Below the pieces are notes generated by a model. It was not told the origin of the DNA. It made no database searches and saw only the letters and a program-made list of their open reading frames with translations. DNA of 64,000 bases from assembly GCF_026213295.1 (NCBI RefSeq), contig NC_079419.1:20186475-20250474 (forward strand), read 5' to 3'. The stretch comes from Gadus chalcogrammus. Taxonomy: Eukaryota > Chordata > Actinopteri > Gadiformes > Gadidae. The position numbers were made by a program, and so were the translations under genes. Below are positions 11,454 to 23,152 of this stretch, one piece after another; positions within the stretch are counted from its first letter, which is position 1; each line of letters opens with the position of its first letter.

Positions 11454-12680
11454 GGATAATGTATAGAACGCCGGTCATTATCGGGAAAATAAGCCCAGAC
11501 CGGGCGACCAGGAAACCGACGCACAGCGAAGGTGTCTTGCTTCCCCCTGAAGGGGATTATTTTCGATAAAGACCGGCGACTAGGGATGGGCAAAATGATT
11601 CTTTTCCGGGAACTAGTTCTTTCAGTTCAGTTCACTATAACGATTCGTTTGTTTGATTTGTTCATTACGTCAGATGAAGTCATTTGACAAAATTTGACAG
11701 GGAATCTCACAGGTGTCTGCACCCCCCCCGCGAGACGGCCCTGAGCATAATTTAAGCGATTTCTATGCTCTACCCCCCGTGAAAATCGACAAGATACACT
11801 ATATAGTATAACCAAACGTCCCACCAATATTTATACCACTTGCTTACATATGTCATTCATGGTTTTATATTTATAATTATTTTTTTTACTTTACATTTAA
11901 TTCTTCATTATTCAGGCACTACAGAACTTTCATGGTCATAAATAAAAAATACGAACTGCAGTTTAATTTCTTTTTTTGTTCTTGAATTGACGTAGAATGG
12001 AGCAAAGACTCCTGGGATTGGGAAATGCGTTTATCCAATTGCAGATGGAGGTGAAGTCTATTTTCGGAAATGTAGCGGGATATATGAGTGGCCCCACGTC
12101 GAATGGCATGACCCAAGATACGCCAGACAGAGAAAGCGCGCAAATTCGACGGTACAACCTTGTCATTTGTTTACCCAGGTGCCATGGCAACACCATTGCT
12201 ACCTCTCATTGGCTGAATCTTTGAGAACGTTGTAGACTCAATCGATATAAGGTTGCGGAGAGACGAAGCTCTGTTCGTTTGTATATTTTATTTACGTGAC
12301 CATATTTTTGTTTTATGTTAAAAAAAAAGAATCAAAGAACCAGTTCTTCTTGTTTTGGGGAACCAGTTTTTGTCGTTCACGTTCGGGATTCGTTCGTTGT
12401 GAACGAATCGGTAGCGACCGACTCATCCCTACCGGCGACGTTCTATACATTATCCCGCTTATTACACGCCTACTTGCCAAAACGAAAAAATAACTTCACA
12501 TGGTGTGTCCTTTTGCAATTTATTCGTTACCAGCAGTCGTAGTGTTGATCAGCAGAGAAATAATTTGTCCGCAAAGACGTTGACGTCGCTTAGCAACGGA
12601 AGACGCTGGGGTTGAAGTCACGGGACTACTACCCATGCAAGTGAACGGAGCGTTCCACGGTATTGAGAAGACCCGTGTAA
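11454..12680. repeat. Host repeat with GGGATAATGTATAGAACG ends
   Basis: Outer repeat split by the hAT MITE at 11581-12431. The same inverted GGGATAATGTATAGAACG segments occur at 47379-47492. The flanking sequence at 12456-12600 is also repeated in inverse orientation around 47225-47378, and the stretch near 12630-12680 is matched at 63890-63950. This indicates one interspersed family with at least three copies here. Outer borders are uncertain. Confidence 0.6.
11581..12431. mobile_element. hAT MITE with 8-bp target duplication
   Basis: Starts TAGGGATGGG and ends with ACTCATCCCTA. It is flanked on both sides by the identical 8-mer CCGGCGAC (11573-11580 and 12432-12439), the length expected for hAT transposition. 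It is 851 bp with no transposase. It is inserted inside another repeat whose own ends, GGGATAATGTATAGAACG and its complement, flank it at 11454 and about 12438-12456. It contains an internal block resembling GAACCAGTT repeats. Confidence 0.85.
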
Positions 12681-12769
12681 TAAAGGCCTATAATATTTCT
12701 GTTCATGGCATAGATTTCTCCTCAGATTAGGCCAATAAACCAATGATAAAAATAAAAATAAAAGCGCTC

Positions 12770-15700
12770 GATCAAAGGGCCGAGGGCGTGAGGCGCCGGG
12801 CGGGTGTGGGGATACTCATAAATCCCCGGCTGAGCTCCGCGGTGTTGGAGTTTACCCCGGTAGACGAGAGGGTCGCCTCCCTGCGCCTAAGGGTTGTAGG
12901 GGGGAAAACTCTGACTGTTGTTTGTGCGTATGCACCAAACAGCAGTTCAGAGTACTCAGCCTTCTTGGAGACCCTGAATGGAGTCCTGTATGGGGCTCCA
13001 GTAGGGGACTCCGTAGTTCTGCTGGGAGACTTCAACGCCCACATGGGCAACGATGGAGACACCTGGAGAGGTGTTGTGGGGAGGAACGGCCTCCCTGATC
13101 TAAACCCGAGCGGTCGTTTGTTATTGGACTTCTGTGCTAGTCATGGATTTACCATAACGAACACCATGTTCGAACATAAGGGTGCTCATAAGTGTACCTG
13201 GTACCAGAGTACCCTAGGCCGAAGATCGATGGTCGATTTCGTGATCGTGTCATCTGATCTGAGGCCGCATGTTTTGGACACTCGGGTTAAGAAAGGGGCG
13301 GAACTGTCAACCGACCACCATCTGGTGGTGAGTTGGATCAGAGAATGGGGGAAATTTCCGGATAGACCTGGTAAGCCCAAACGAGTAGTGTGGGTGAATT
13401 GGGAATGTCTGGAGGAGGCCCCCGTCCTAGGTATCTGCAACTCACACTGCCGGCTGAGTTTTTCTGGCATTCCTGTGGAGGTTGGGGGCATTGAGCCGGA
13501 GTGGGCGGTGTTCAAAGCCTCCATTGCTGAAGCTGCGGCGGCTAGCTGTGGCCTCAGGGTCTTAGGCTCCTCAAGGGGCGGTAACCCTCGGAGACTGTGG
13601 TGGACCCCGGTGGTCAGGGAAGCCGTCTGATTGAAGAAGGAGGCCTTCCGGGATATGATATCCTGGAGGTACCCGGTTGCAGGGTACCGACAGGCTCGAA
13701 GGGCTGCAGCTGCTGCCGTGTCGGAGGCTAAGCAGCAGGTGTGGGAGAAGTTCGGAGAGGCCATGGAGAAGGACTTTCGGTCGGCACCAAAGTGTTTCTG
13801 GAAGACTATCCGGCACCTCAGGAGGGGGAAACAGGGAACCATCCAAGCTGTGTACAGTAAGGATGGGACTCTGTTGACCTCAACTTAGGAGGTCGTCGGA
13901 CGTTGGAAGGAACACTTGATGGGGTTTCGTCGTCAATTTCCCTGGTGGAGATCACTGAGGTAGTCAAACATCTTTGCAGTGGCAAAGCCCCAGGGATTGA
14001 TGAGATCCAGCCAGAAATGCTAAAGGCTATGGGTGTTGAGGGGCTGTCATGGTTGACACGCCTATTCAACATTGCGTGGGAGTCGGGTACAGTGCCAAAG
14101 GAGTGGCAAACCGGGGTGGTGGTTCCCCTGTTCAAAAAGGGGGACCAGAGAGTGTGTGCCAATTACCGGGGTATCACACTTCTCAGCCTCCCTGGTAAAG
14201 TCTACTCCAAGGTGCTGGAAAGGAGGGTTCGGCCGATCGTCGAACCTCGGATTGAAGAGGAACAATGCGGTTTTCGCCCTGGACGTGGAACTACGGACCA
14301 GTTCTTCACTCTCGCAAGGATCCTGGAGGGGACCTGGGAGTATGCCCATCCGGTCTACATGTGTTTTGTGGATCTGGAGAAGGCGTATGACCGGGTCGAC
14401 CGGGAGAAACTGTGGGAGGTGCTGCGAGAGTATGGGGTAAGGGGGTCTCTCCTCAGGGCCATACAATCTCTGTACTCCCAAAGCGAGAGCTGTGTTCGCG
14501 TCCTCGGCAGCCAGTCAGTTTCGTTCTCAGTGGGTGTTGGTCTCCGCCAGGGCTGCGCCTTGTCACCAATCTTGTTTGTGATATACATGGACAGGATATC
14601 GAGGCGTAGTCGTGGTTGGGAGGGGTTGCAGTTCTGTGGTCTGAGGATCTCCTCACTGCTTTTTGCAGATTATGTGGTCCTCATTGAGGCCCCGTTCACA
14701 CGAAGCCGAAACGGGCGAAACCGTTACGGTTTCAATCTATCCGGTTTCGAAGTATCTCCGTAAAGACGAAGCCAAGCGAAACCGGGTAGATCTGTAGAAA
14801 CGCTGTAGTACACATTCCAGGCCCATAAGGGGCTCTGCTTCTGGTACAGAAATCCAGAAGAAATGAAATAAGAAGAAGAGGCGAGCATGCGCATAAAGGC
14901 TGCCCTTATGCGCATGCTCGCATGTGATTTCTGAGACTCCGCGGGCTTAAGAGCCATTGGCTAGGAGGTCGAGGGGTGGGGCGATGACGTCATGGTTTGC
15001 GGTTTCAGTCGGTTTCAGGCGTACACACGAATCCAAAACGAAACCGGGTAGATTTGAAACCACCTCCGAGGGTGGTTTCAGAAGTTTGCGGTTTCGGTCA
15101 TCAGATTCGCCGGCTTCGTGTGTACGGAAGGCCGAACCGTACAAGGCCTTTGCGGTTTCGCCATGAAATCGGCTTCGTGTGAACGGGGCCTGTATCATCG
15201 GCCTGTGACCTTCAGCACTCACTGGATCGGCTGGCAGCCGAGTGTGAAGCGGCTGGGATGAGGATCATCACCGCTAAATCTGAGGCCATGACTCTTAGCA
15301 GGAAACCGGTGGATTGCTTACTCTGGGTAGGAAATGAGTCCTTAGCCCAAGTGAAGGAGTTCAAGTACCTCGGGGTCTTGTTCGCGAGTGAGGGTACGAT
15401 GGAGCGTGAGATTGGCCGGAGAATCGGAGCAGCGGGGGCGGTATTGCGTTCGCTTTACCGCACCGTTGCTACGAAAAGAGAGCTGAGACGCAAGGCAAAG
15501 CTCTCGATCTACCGGTCGATCTTCGTTGCTAACCTCACCTATGGTCATGAGGGTTGGGTGATGACCGAAAGGACGAGATCGCGGGTACAAGCGGTGAGAG
15601 GAGTTTTCTCAGAAGGGTGGCTGGCGTCTCCCTTAGGGATAGGGTGAGAAGCTCAGCCATCCGTGAGGAACTCGGATTAGAGCCGCTGCTCCTTTACTTA

Positions 15701-15990
15701 GAAAGGAGTCAGCTGAGGTGGTTCGGGCATCTGGTAAGGATGCCCACTGGGCGCCTCCCTTGGGAGGTGTTTCAGGCACGTCCAGTGGGGAGGAGACCTC
15801 GGGGAAGACCCAGGACTAGGTGGAGAGATTATATCTCAACAATGGCCTGGGAACGCCTCGGGATCCCCCCGTCAGAGCTGGTCAATGTAGCCCGGGAAAG
15901 GGAAGTCTGGGGCCCCCTGCTTGTGCTGCTCCCCCCGCGACCCGACTCCGGATAAGCGGATGAAGATGAGATGAGATGAGATGAGGCCCG
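12770..15990 (+). mobile_element. LINE with endonuclease and RT, 5'-truncated, MITE-interrupted
   Basis: Plus strand. The endonuclease domain (12770-13340) shows [14 protein letters not shown] and [10 protein letters not shown]. The RT (13960-14690) shows PGIDEIQPEMLK, FVDLEKAYDRV, LRQGCALSPILF and the catalytic site FADYVVLI, where the second aspartate of the usual FADD is tyrosine. The frame resumes after a MITE (14687-15191) with KEFKYLGVLF and a C-terminal block ending GRPRTRWRDYISTMAWERLGIP. In-frame stops lie at 13628 and 13886. The tail is a (GATGA)n repeat to about 15985, as in RTE/Rex3-like LINEs. The clade is not certain. Confidence 0.8.
14687..15191. mobile_element. MITE copy 2 (AGGCCCCGT ends) inside LINE RT
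   Basis: Inverted ends AGGCCCCGTTCACACGAAG and its exact complement, with an interior closely matching the copy at 7116-7716. It lies just after RT motif C of the LINE at 12770-15990, splitting the RT. It is about 96 bp shorter than copy 1. No exact target duplication was seen. Confidence 0.85.
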
Positions 15991-16060
15991 GCCCGAGGAT
16001 AGTGGTGGGAAATATCGGTCCAACCCGGCCCGAGGGTCGGGTCGGGCTCGGGCAGAGAAT
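15985..16060. repeat. CCCGGCCCGAGG repeat end
   Basis: CCCGGCCCGAGG and GGGTCGGGTCGGGCTCGGG, inverted relative to the block at 11281-11380. It directly follows the LINE tail. Confidence 0.45.
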
Positions 16061-16634
16061 CTAAACTCTTCTACAGTTACATGCAACATTAACCAATTAC
16101 CGTCTTAACATAAACACATACGGTACAACACATCTTTATGTTAACTTAAAGGGTCTTTATGCATGAACTGCGCTAACATTAACACGTCTATGCACATATA
16201 TAAGAGCAAAGCGGGCGAACACATGTGCGCCACGACAGCACTTAACATTCCCATATCAGGATAACAAAACCACATTCTTATCACCAACTACTCACTGCTC
16301 CAGAATAGTGAGTTAACGTTCTCATGTGGTTTTATTCTATTGAGTGTTATTTAATCACATTACCAACCTGAAAATCAGGACAAAAAGGATGAAACAGGGC
16401 AACAGCTTCTTCTTTCGTTGGAAGTCTCTGTGGTTATGAGAAAGCTTTCAAATAACGCACAGGAAATCGCTACCGTAAGCCTGCCCCCTGCTGGTATGGA
16501 GCAACTAAAACAAGTCCATATTACCAAGGAAATCAACCTTCCGAAATGCACAAATCCTACATGTAACTTCAGCAACCCTTGTTACTTACAAAAAAACACA
16601 AAAATATAATACGATTCACAAAAACAAAAAAAAA

Positions 16635-16679
16635 ACATGTGTGACGTCCACAAAACATTTTTGTGGACGTCACACATGT
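16635..16679. repeat. Perfect hairpin, 21-bp arms
   Basis: The arms 16635-16655 and 16659-16679 are exact reverse complements around a 3-base loop (CAT). They contain GTGACGTCCAC. The palindrome could extrude as a cruciform. It is close to the MITE starting at 16740, but its own family is unknown. Confidence 0.85.
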
Positions 16680-16739
16680 ACAAAATGACACTGGTCCCTT
16701 GTTAAATGGCATCGGCCGACACTTATGGTACGGCCACAC

Positions 16740-18068
16740 CAGTGTTAATTTCGTTAACGAAAAATATGACGAAAAATGTTTGTCAACAACCTTTTTTCCG
16801 TGACTAAGACGAGACGTTGACGAGCTAAAAATAGATCTGTGATAATAAAAACGATGACGAAATGTCATTTTGTTTTCGTTGACGAGACGAGACGGGACGA
16901 AAATGTTATTGGTGTGCTATTTGGACATTCAAAATGCACGATATTTTCCAATCAGTACACTCCAGTAAGGTTCTTATGCAACTGTTCACTCCTCCACTAA
17001 ATAGGACGGACCTTAGCTACCACTTGGCAACGGGAGGTATGGTCCACTCAGCTATGAGCTAACGTTATGCATTGTACATGATTCGAAATTCTTCCCATCT
17101 TTTATTCCACAGATACTAGGGTCTATAGCACATAACCGCGTTGTCTGATTACAGTTTAATTCATTTTTCACAATTTACCGGCTCTCGTTTTGAAGAAAAT
17201 CACCGCGCCATTCGTTTCAATGGGAATTGCCACGGTCTATACTTCAACATAAGGTGGACTTTGAAATTCGTCCCAGCCTTTATACCCAAGATACTATAGG
17301 GTTTATAGCATATAACCGCGTTTTCTGATTACAGTTTAATGCATTTTTCACAATTTACCAGCTATCGTTTTGAAGGCTGAACAGACAAGAGTACTAAAGT
17401 GTGACGTCACGTTTCGAGAGCAACAGATTTTCGGTTCTACACAAACCAAATTAACAAGGGGAAATCCTATGCCACACAAACCTTTTATAAAGGAACAATC
17501 TTTTTGCGAATTGATTTGTGAGTTTGCTTTACCAATGATGTAAGTAATATTAAGAATAGATTGTCTTCATATAAAAAAAAAAACGAAACTAAACTAACGT
17601 TTACAAACTTTTCCTTTTAATACCCCAGGGGAATACATGAACGCCTCGACATTTTTCGATTGGTAGTGATTTTCACCTCTTGAAATTGATTTATTTTAAT
17701 TTTGAAAGAAACAACACATGGAAGCAATGGAGAACGCCATCTCTCGTTCGGTTGTTTAGAACTGAAAATCCGGTTGCCAGGACAACGTAACGTTTTCACT
17801 TTAGTACTCTATTTGAGTGGAACAACTTAGCAGGTGTCCATATAGCCTATATAGGGGTAGCCTAATTGAACTAGTTTAAAAAGAGAAAACATTTTGACTA
17901 AAAGTAATGACTAAAAGTTGACTAAAATGTAAGGACTTTTCGTCGACTAAAACTAGACTAAAACTACAAAGGAAAACAATGACTAAAATGTGACTAAATA
18001 TACTAAGCATTTTCGTCAAAAGACTAAGACGAAGACTAAATCTAAAATAGCTGACAAAATTAACACTG
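16740..18068. mobile_element. hAT MITE (CAGTGTTAATTT ends) with 8-bp target duplication
   Basis: Left end CAGTGTTAATTTCGT, right end ACAAAATTAACACTG. Both sides are flanked by the identical 8-mer GGCCACAC (16732-16739 and 18069-18076). It is 1329 bp with no transposase; the interior near both ends is rich in ACTAAAA-like and GACGAAAA-like repeats, and the middle holds a partly duplicated pair (17090-17215 and 17255-17380). It is inserted into an older repeat containing TACGGCCACACCA, another copy of which is at 23877-23889. Confidence 0.88.
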
Positions 18069-18229
18069 GGCCACACCAAGCGCGTTACTCGCGTTGGATA
18101 ACGCATGTAACGCGCCTAACTTGACGCTTGATCATTGTGTGTCAAAAAAATTGTTCAACGCGCCTAACGCGCCTGTGGCTGCGCTGGATTTAGGAAGGAA
18201 ACCCAAACGCCGCCGTGTTTGGGTGCATG

Positions 18230-18587
18230 TGTCATGGCCACTATTGTGGTGCTGTGTATTCTGCTCCTGTGTTGGCCACGCCCCCTGTCTGTCTCTGCCT
18301 TGCCTGCCACTCAACTGCTCACACCTGGCCTGCATCGTCTCATCAACTCCCCTACAAATACACCTGGTTTCCCTGCAGTCATCGCCAGATCGTACTTCGT
18401 GTTACCGTGTTTTTGGATCATCACCTCCAGCCTGCAGTCTTCACTCCCTCCAGCCCGATACGCCCCACTCCAACCAACCTCCTGCTTCACTCAACCCCAG
18501 AACTAAATAAACCTGTTCACCGTCACTCCAACTCCTGTCCCGTCATGTGTTCTGCTCTTGAGTCCAGCAGCTAACGCTACCCTAACA
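18230..18587 (+). repeat. 5' LTR
   Basis: Contains a TATA-like TACAAATA at 18353-18360 and AATAAA at 18506-18511. The segment 18384-18393 (GCCAGATCGT), about 31 bp after the TATA-like box, is exactly complementary to the primer site 18590-18599, so transcription probably starts at or just before 18384. Confidence 0.93.
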
Positions 18588-18589
18588 GA

Positions 18590-18599
18590 ACGATCTGGC
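18590..18599 (+). other. Self-complementary primer binding site
   Basis: ACGATCTGGC, two bases after the 5' LTR. It is the exact reverse complement of 18384-18393 at the inferred 5' end of the transcript. It does not look like a tRNA 3'-end complement. In the Tf1/sushi group the transcript's own 5' end primes reverse transcription, and this arrangement fits that mode. Confidence 0.7.
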
Positions 18600-18604
18600 C
18601 AACA

Positions 18605-19491
18605 ATGGACCCCGCGGACATGGACTCCTTCCGCCAAGCTCTCTCCACTCAAGGCGCCCGGGTTGGGAACACAGCCAAGCTCTCCGGGAAATGATGGAGG
18701 CTTTTAAAGACCTCTCTACCCGGGTCACGCAGATGGGCGCCCAACTGGACTTACTGGTCTCCCACACCACGACTTCCCCGCCGGCAACGGTACCAGCCCC
18801 TGTTCCTGCTCCCCTGGCTCAGCCGTCACAGACCCGTGAGCCTTTAATTCCTGCTCCTGAGCGCTATGCTGGGGACATGGGGACATGTAGGGCGTTTTTA
18901 ATCCAGTGTTCCTTAGTTTTTGATCAGCAACCTCTTACCTACCCAACTGATTGGTCAAGAATTGCTTTTGTTTTTGGTTTGCTTAAGGGAAATGCTCTAG
19001 CGTGGGCATCTGCATTGTGGGACAGTGGATCCCGAGCTGGTGATAACTTAGATTTATTTGTTTCTGAGATGAGGAGGGTTTTCGACCACCCAGTCGAGGG
19101 AGGGGACGCCGCCAAGCGGCTTATGTCCCTACGACAGGGCTCCCGCAGTGTAGCCGAATTTTCCGTGGAGTTTAGGACAGTAGCAGCCAACTCGGGCTGG
19201 AACGACCAGTCACTACGAGGTCTTTTTCTTTCCTGCCTTAATGAGCCAATTAAAGATGAGCTAGCTACTAGGGATGAGGCAGACAGCCTTGAGGAAGTAA
19301 TCTCCCTCTCCATCCGGCTGGATAACCGCCTCCGTGAGCGGCGTAGGGAAAGGGCTAGCCGTCCCATGTCTTCAGCATTCTCTGGTCCCTCTCTTCCACA
19401 CCTACCGAGAGCTGCTCTCCCCCAACCTGTGCCACGAGCATTATCTGAAGGGGAGCCCATGCAGCTGGGGCGCACCCGACTGAACGGATAA
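18605..19491 (+). pseudogene. gag of chromodomain Gypsy element
   Basis: Starts MDPADMDSFRQAL at 18605. A frameshift around 18660 moves it to the frame running 18691-19491. The capsid-like core includes PAPERYAGDMGTCRAFL and QCSLVFDQQPLTYPTDWS, typical of sushi/Gypsy gag. A stop after RTRLNG at 19489 precedes a degenerate zinc knuckle where the histidine is tyrosine (CLYCALPGYSISAC). It is therefore not functional as read. Confidence 0.85.
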
Positions 19492-19503
19492 GGACCGGAC
19501 CGT

Positions 19504-22500
19504 TTGTCTGTATTGTGCCCTGCCCGGATATTCCATCTCCGCCTGCCCCTCGCTGCCAAAAGACGAGGCTCAGCTGTGAACGTTGGGGCCCTGTTGAGTC
19601 ACACCTCGTCCTTCCCAGTCCCCAACGGTTCACGCACCCAGCTGGATGCTACTGTCCTGTCCCTCGGCCACCCCCTTTCGGTGTCCTCCATGGTGGATTC
19701 TGGGGCTGCTGAGAATTGTATTGATTCTGGGTTTGCTTCCCGAGTTGGCATTGCGTTGGAACAGCTCCCCTCTCCCTTAAACGCAAACGCCTTGGGCGGC
19801 CAACACCTTGCCCGCATTACTCACCATACGAAGCCCCTGGAATTGATTGTTTCGGGAAACCACCATGAGACTCTGTTTTTGGTCATCCTGTCCCCTCTGA
19901 CTCCCTTGGTCCTTGGTCACCCCTGGCTCAAGCGGCACAATCCCCAGTTCGACTGGTCTGCCTGCAAGGTGGTGAGTTGGAGCGCCTTTTGTCATTCGAT
20001 CTGCTTAAAATCTGCCCTGTCCCCTCATCCAAGGAACCCCCCGACCTGTCGTTAGTACCCCCTGAATATCACGACATTGGAGAGGTGTTCAGCAAGTGTC
20101 GTGCACTTTCCTTGCCTCCCCATCGTTCCTATGACTGCGCCATTGAGCTCCTCCCCGGTGCCCCTTTGCCCAGTAGTCGCCTGTACAACTTGTCCCGCCC
20201 TGAAAGGGCGCCATGGAGGGGTATATCCAGGATTCGCTCTCTTCTGGCCTCATTAGGCCATCGTCTTCTCCCGTTGGTGCAGGTTTTTTTTTTGTTACCA
20301 AGAAGGATAAGTCTCTTCGCCCCTGTATTGATTTCCGTGGTCTCAATAACATCACTGTTAAAAATAAGTATGCCTTGCCCCTCATCAGTTCCGCGTTCGA
20401 GCCTCTGCAGGGCGCCACTATCTTTTCTAAACTGGACCTACGCAATGCATACCACCTGGTGCGTATCCGTAAGGGAGTTGAGTGGAAGACTGCCTTTAAC
20501 ACCCCCCTTGGCCACTTCGAGTACCTTGTAATGCCCTTCGGTCTGACGAATGCCCCCGCTGTGTTCCAGAACCTGGTCAATGACGTACTCCGGGACTTCC
20601 TCAACTGCTCTGTCTTCGTCTATATAGAAGACATCCTCATTTTTTCCCGCAACAAGGAGGAACACGTCCATCATGTGAGGCAGGTTCTCCAGCGGCTGCT
20701 GGAGAATAAACTCTATGTAAAGGCTGAGAAGTGCGAGTTCGGTGCAACCTCTGTTTCCTTCCTCGGTTACATCATTGAGAGCGGGCAGGTGAGGACCTGT
20801 CCAGAGAAGATCAAGGCGGTGGCAGAATGGACCGTTCCCGGGACACGCAAGAAGCTTCAGCAGTTTCTCGGTTTCGCCAAATTCTACCGGAGGTTCATCC
20901 GCGACTACAGCAGGGTTGCAGCTCCTCTCACTCGCCTCACCTCTCCCGCAATCCCATATGCCTGGACACCAGAGGCGGATGTTGCCTTTTCGAGGCTCAA
21001 AGGACTATTCTCATCCGCCCCTATTTTGATCCAACCTGACACCTCCAGGCAGTTCATAATGGAAGTCGATGCCTCTGACACTGGAGTGGGGGCCGTTCTG
21101 TCCCAACGTGCTCCTGTTGATGAGAAGATTCATCCCTGCGCCTTCTTCTCTCGCCGGCTATCACCTGCTGAGCGCAACTATGAGCTGGCAACAGAGAGCT
21201 GCTTGCGGTGAAGCTGGCATTGGAGGAGTGGCGGCACTGGCTGGAGGGGGCAGAACAGCCGTTTGTGGTTTGGACCGACCACAAGAATCTGTCTAACTTA
21301 CAGACAGCAAAACACCTAAACTCCCGCCAGGCCCGGTGTTTTTTTGGGCGGTTCAAATTCGTCCTCACCTACCGTCCGGGATCCCGGAACATCAAGCCGG
21401 ATGCCCTCTCTCGTCAGTTTTTCTCTGAGAACTCGCCGGCTCCACCGGACACCATCCTCTCTTCTTCCTGCCTCAAGGTGGCGGCTGTCACCTGGGAGAT
21501 TGAGTCCCTTGTCCGGAGGGCCCAAACTTCTGAACCGGATCCGGGTAACGGCCCCCCAAATCTCCTTTTTGTCCCTAGCTCTGCTCGCTCCCAAGTTCTG
21601 CTGTGGTGTCATACGTCTCACTTTGCCTGTCACCCTGGCGTGAATCGCACCCTGTCCCTCCTGAAGCGGCACTTTTGGTGGCAAACAATGGACGCCGACA
21701 CACGGTCGTTCGTCCATGCCTGCACGGTGTGTGCTCGGGCCAAGTCCTCCCACCAACCCGCTGCTGGCCTGCTACGTCCCCTCCCAATCCCGGGTCGGCC
21801 CTGGTCTCACATTGGCCTTGATTTTGTAACCGGTCTTCCCCCCTCTAATGGCCACACTGTCATTCTCACTGTCGTGGACCGGTTTTCCAAGGCTGCTCAC
21901 TTTATTGCCCTCCCCAAGCTCCCGACTGCCTCTGAGACCGCCCAGCTGAAACCGCCTCCACGGGATCCCTGCCGACCTCGTCTCTGACCGTGGTCCCCAA
22001 TTCATTTCTCAGGTCTGGAAGGCCTTCTTTCGGGCGTTGGGGGCCTCAGTCAGCCTGTCTTCTGGTTTCCACCCACAGACGAATGGGCAGGCAGAGAGAG
22101 CGAACCAGGACCTGGGAACACAACTCATTACCCAGTGCAGCTACTGGCATGTCCCCTTTTGAGTGCTCCCTTGGCTATCTGCCGCCCTTGTTCCCCGCTC
22201 AGGAGGAAGACATCTCTGTTCCCTCTGTTCAGCACCATCTCCGCCGTTGCCGCAGTGGGTGGAAGGACGCGCGTGCCGCTCTGCTGAGCAGAACCGGCGA
22301 ATCGCTGACCGTCGCAGAGTTCCCGCTCCTGCTTATCGAGTGGGTCAGCAGGTATGGCTTTCCTCAAGGGACCTCCCACTTCAGACTGGCTCTAAAAAAC
22401 TAACCCCTCGCTTTGTGGGCCCCTTCCCTATTGATGCCATCATCAATCCGTCTGCCGTAAGGCTCAAGCTGCCTCGGGCTATGCGTGTTCACCCCACGTT

Positions 22501-22783
22501 TCATGTCTCTCGGGTAAAACCAGTCTCCCACAGCCCTCTCTGCCCCCCAGCCGCTCCCCCCCCTCCTCCCCGTTTGATTGATGACCACCCGGCTTTCACC
22601 GTCCAGCGGTTACTGGACGTACGTCGCCGGGGTAGGGGTTTTCAATACCTTGCAGATTGGGAGGGATATGGGCCCGAGGAGAGGAGCTGGATTTCGCGGG
22701 GACTCATCCTCGACCCCTCTCTCATTCTGGATTTTCATCGGGCTCACCCTGAGAAGCCTAGGCCGCCAAGAGGCGTCCGTTGA
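19504..22783 (+). pseudogene. pol of chromodomain Gypsy element
   Basis: The protease shows VDSGAAENC (near 19690). The RT frame is 20213-21211 ([29 protein letters not shown]). Its catalytic motif is YIED (20621-20632), where YIDD is expected, so the first aspartate of the pair is glutamate. RNase H follows after a frameshift near 21210. Integrase has an HHCC-type finger ([30 protein letters not shown]) and the first catalytic Asp region ([10 protein letters not shown]). A frameshift near 21960 disrupts its core. A chromodomain ([17 protein letters not shown]) ends the protein near 22690. Purine tract GAGGGGGAGG precedes the 3' LTR. Confidence 0.88.
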
Positions 22784-22794
22784 GGGGGAGGTCC

Positions 22795-23152
22795 TGTCAT
22801 GGCCACTGTTGTGGTGCTGTGTATTCTGCTCCTGTGTTGGCCACGCCCCCTGTCTGTCTCTGCCTTGCCTGCCACTCAACTGCTCACACCTGGCCTGCAT
22901 CGTCTCATCAACTCCCCTACAAATACACCTGGTTTCCCTGCAGTCATCGCCAGATCGTACTTCGTGTTACCGTGTTTTTGGATCATCACCTCCAGCCTGC
23001 AGTCTTCACTCCCTCCAGCCCGATACGCCCCACTCCAACCAACCTCCTGCTTCACTCCTAGCTGAACTAAATAAACCTGTTCACCGTCACTCCAACTCCT
23101 GTCCCGTCTCTATGTTCTGCTCTTGGGTCCAGCAGCTAACGCTACCCTAACA
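22795..23152 (+). repeat. 3' LTR
   Basis: Same length and ends as the 5' LTR, with a handful of substitutions and a small block difference near 23055. It is preceded by a polypurine tract at about 22781-22792 and followed by the target duplication GCATG. Confidence 0.93.

Larger units (their letters stand above)
18230..23152 (+). mobile_element. Chromodomain Gypsy LTR retrotransposon, structurally complete
   Basis: Two 358-bp LTRs (18230-18587 and 22795-23152) begin TGTCATGG and end CTAACA. They enclose gag, protease, RT, RNase H, integrase and chromodomain in the order of a Ty3/Gypsy chromovirus. A 5-bp target duplication GCATG is present at 18225-18229 and 23153-23157. The LTRs are near-identical apart from a few short differences, which suggests a fairly recent insertion, yet the coding region has several frameshifts. 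It is inserted in the repeat that also hosts the MITE at 16740-18068. Confidence 0.95.

Noticed and set aside
13186..14656. Minus-strand frames opposite the LINE endonuclease and RT
   Set aside because: Antisense shadows; the plus strand carries the conserved motifs.
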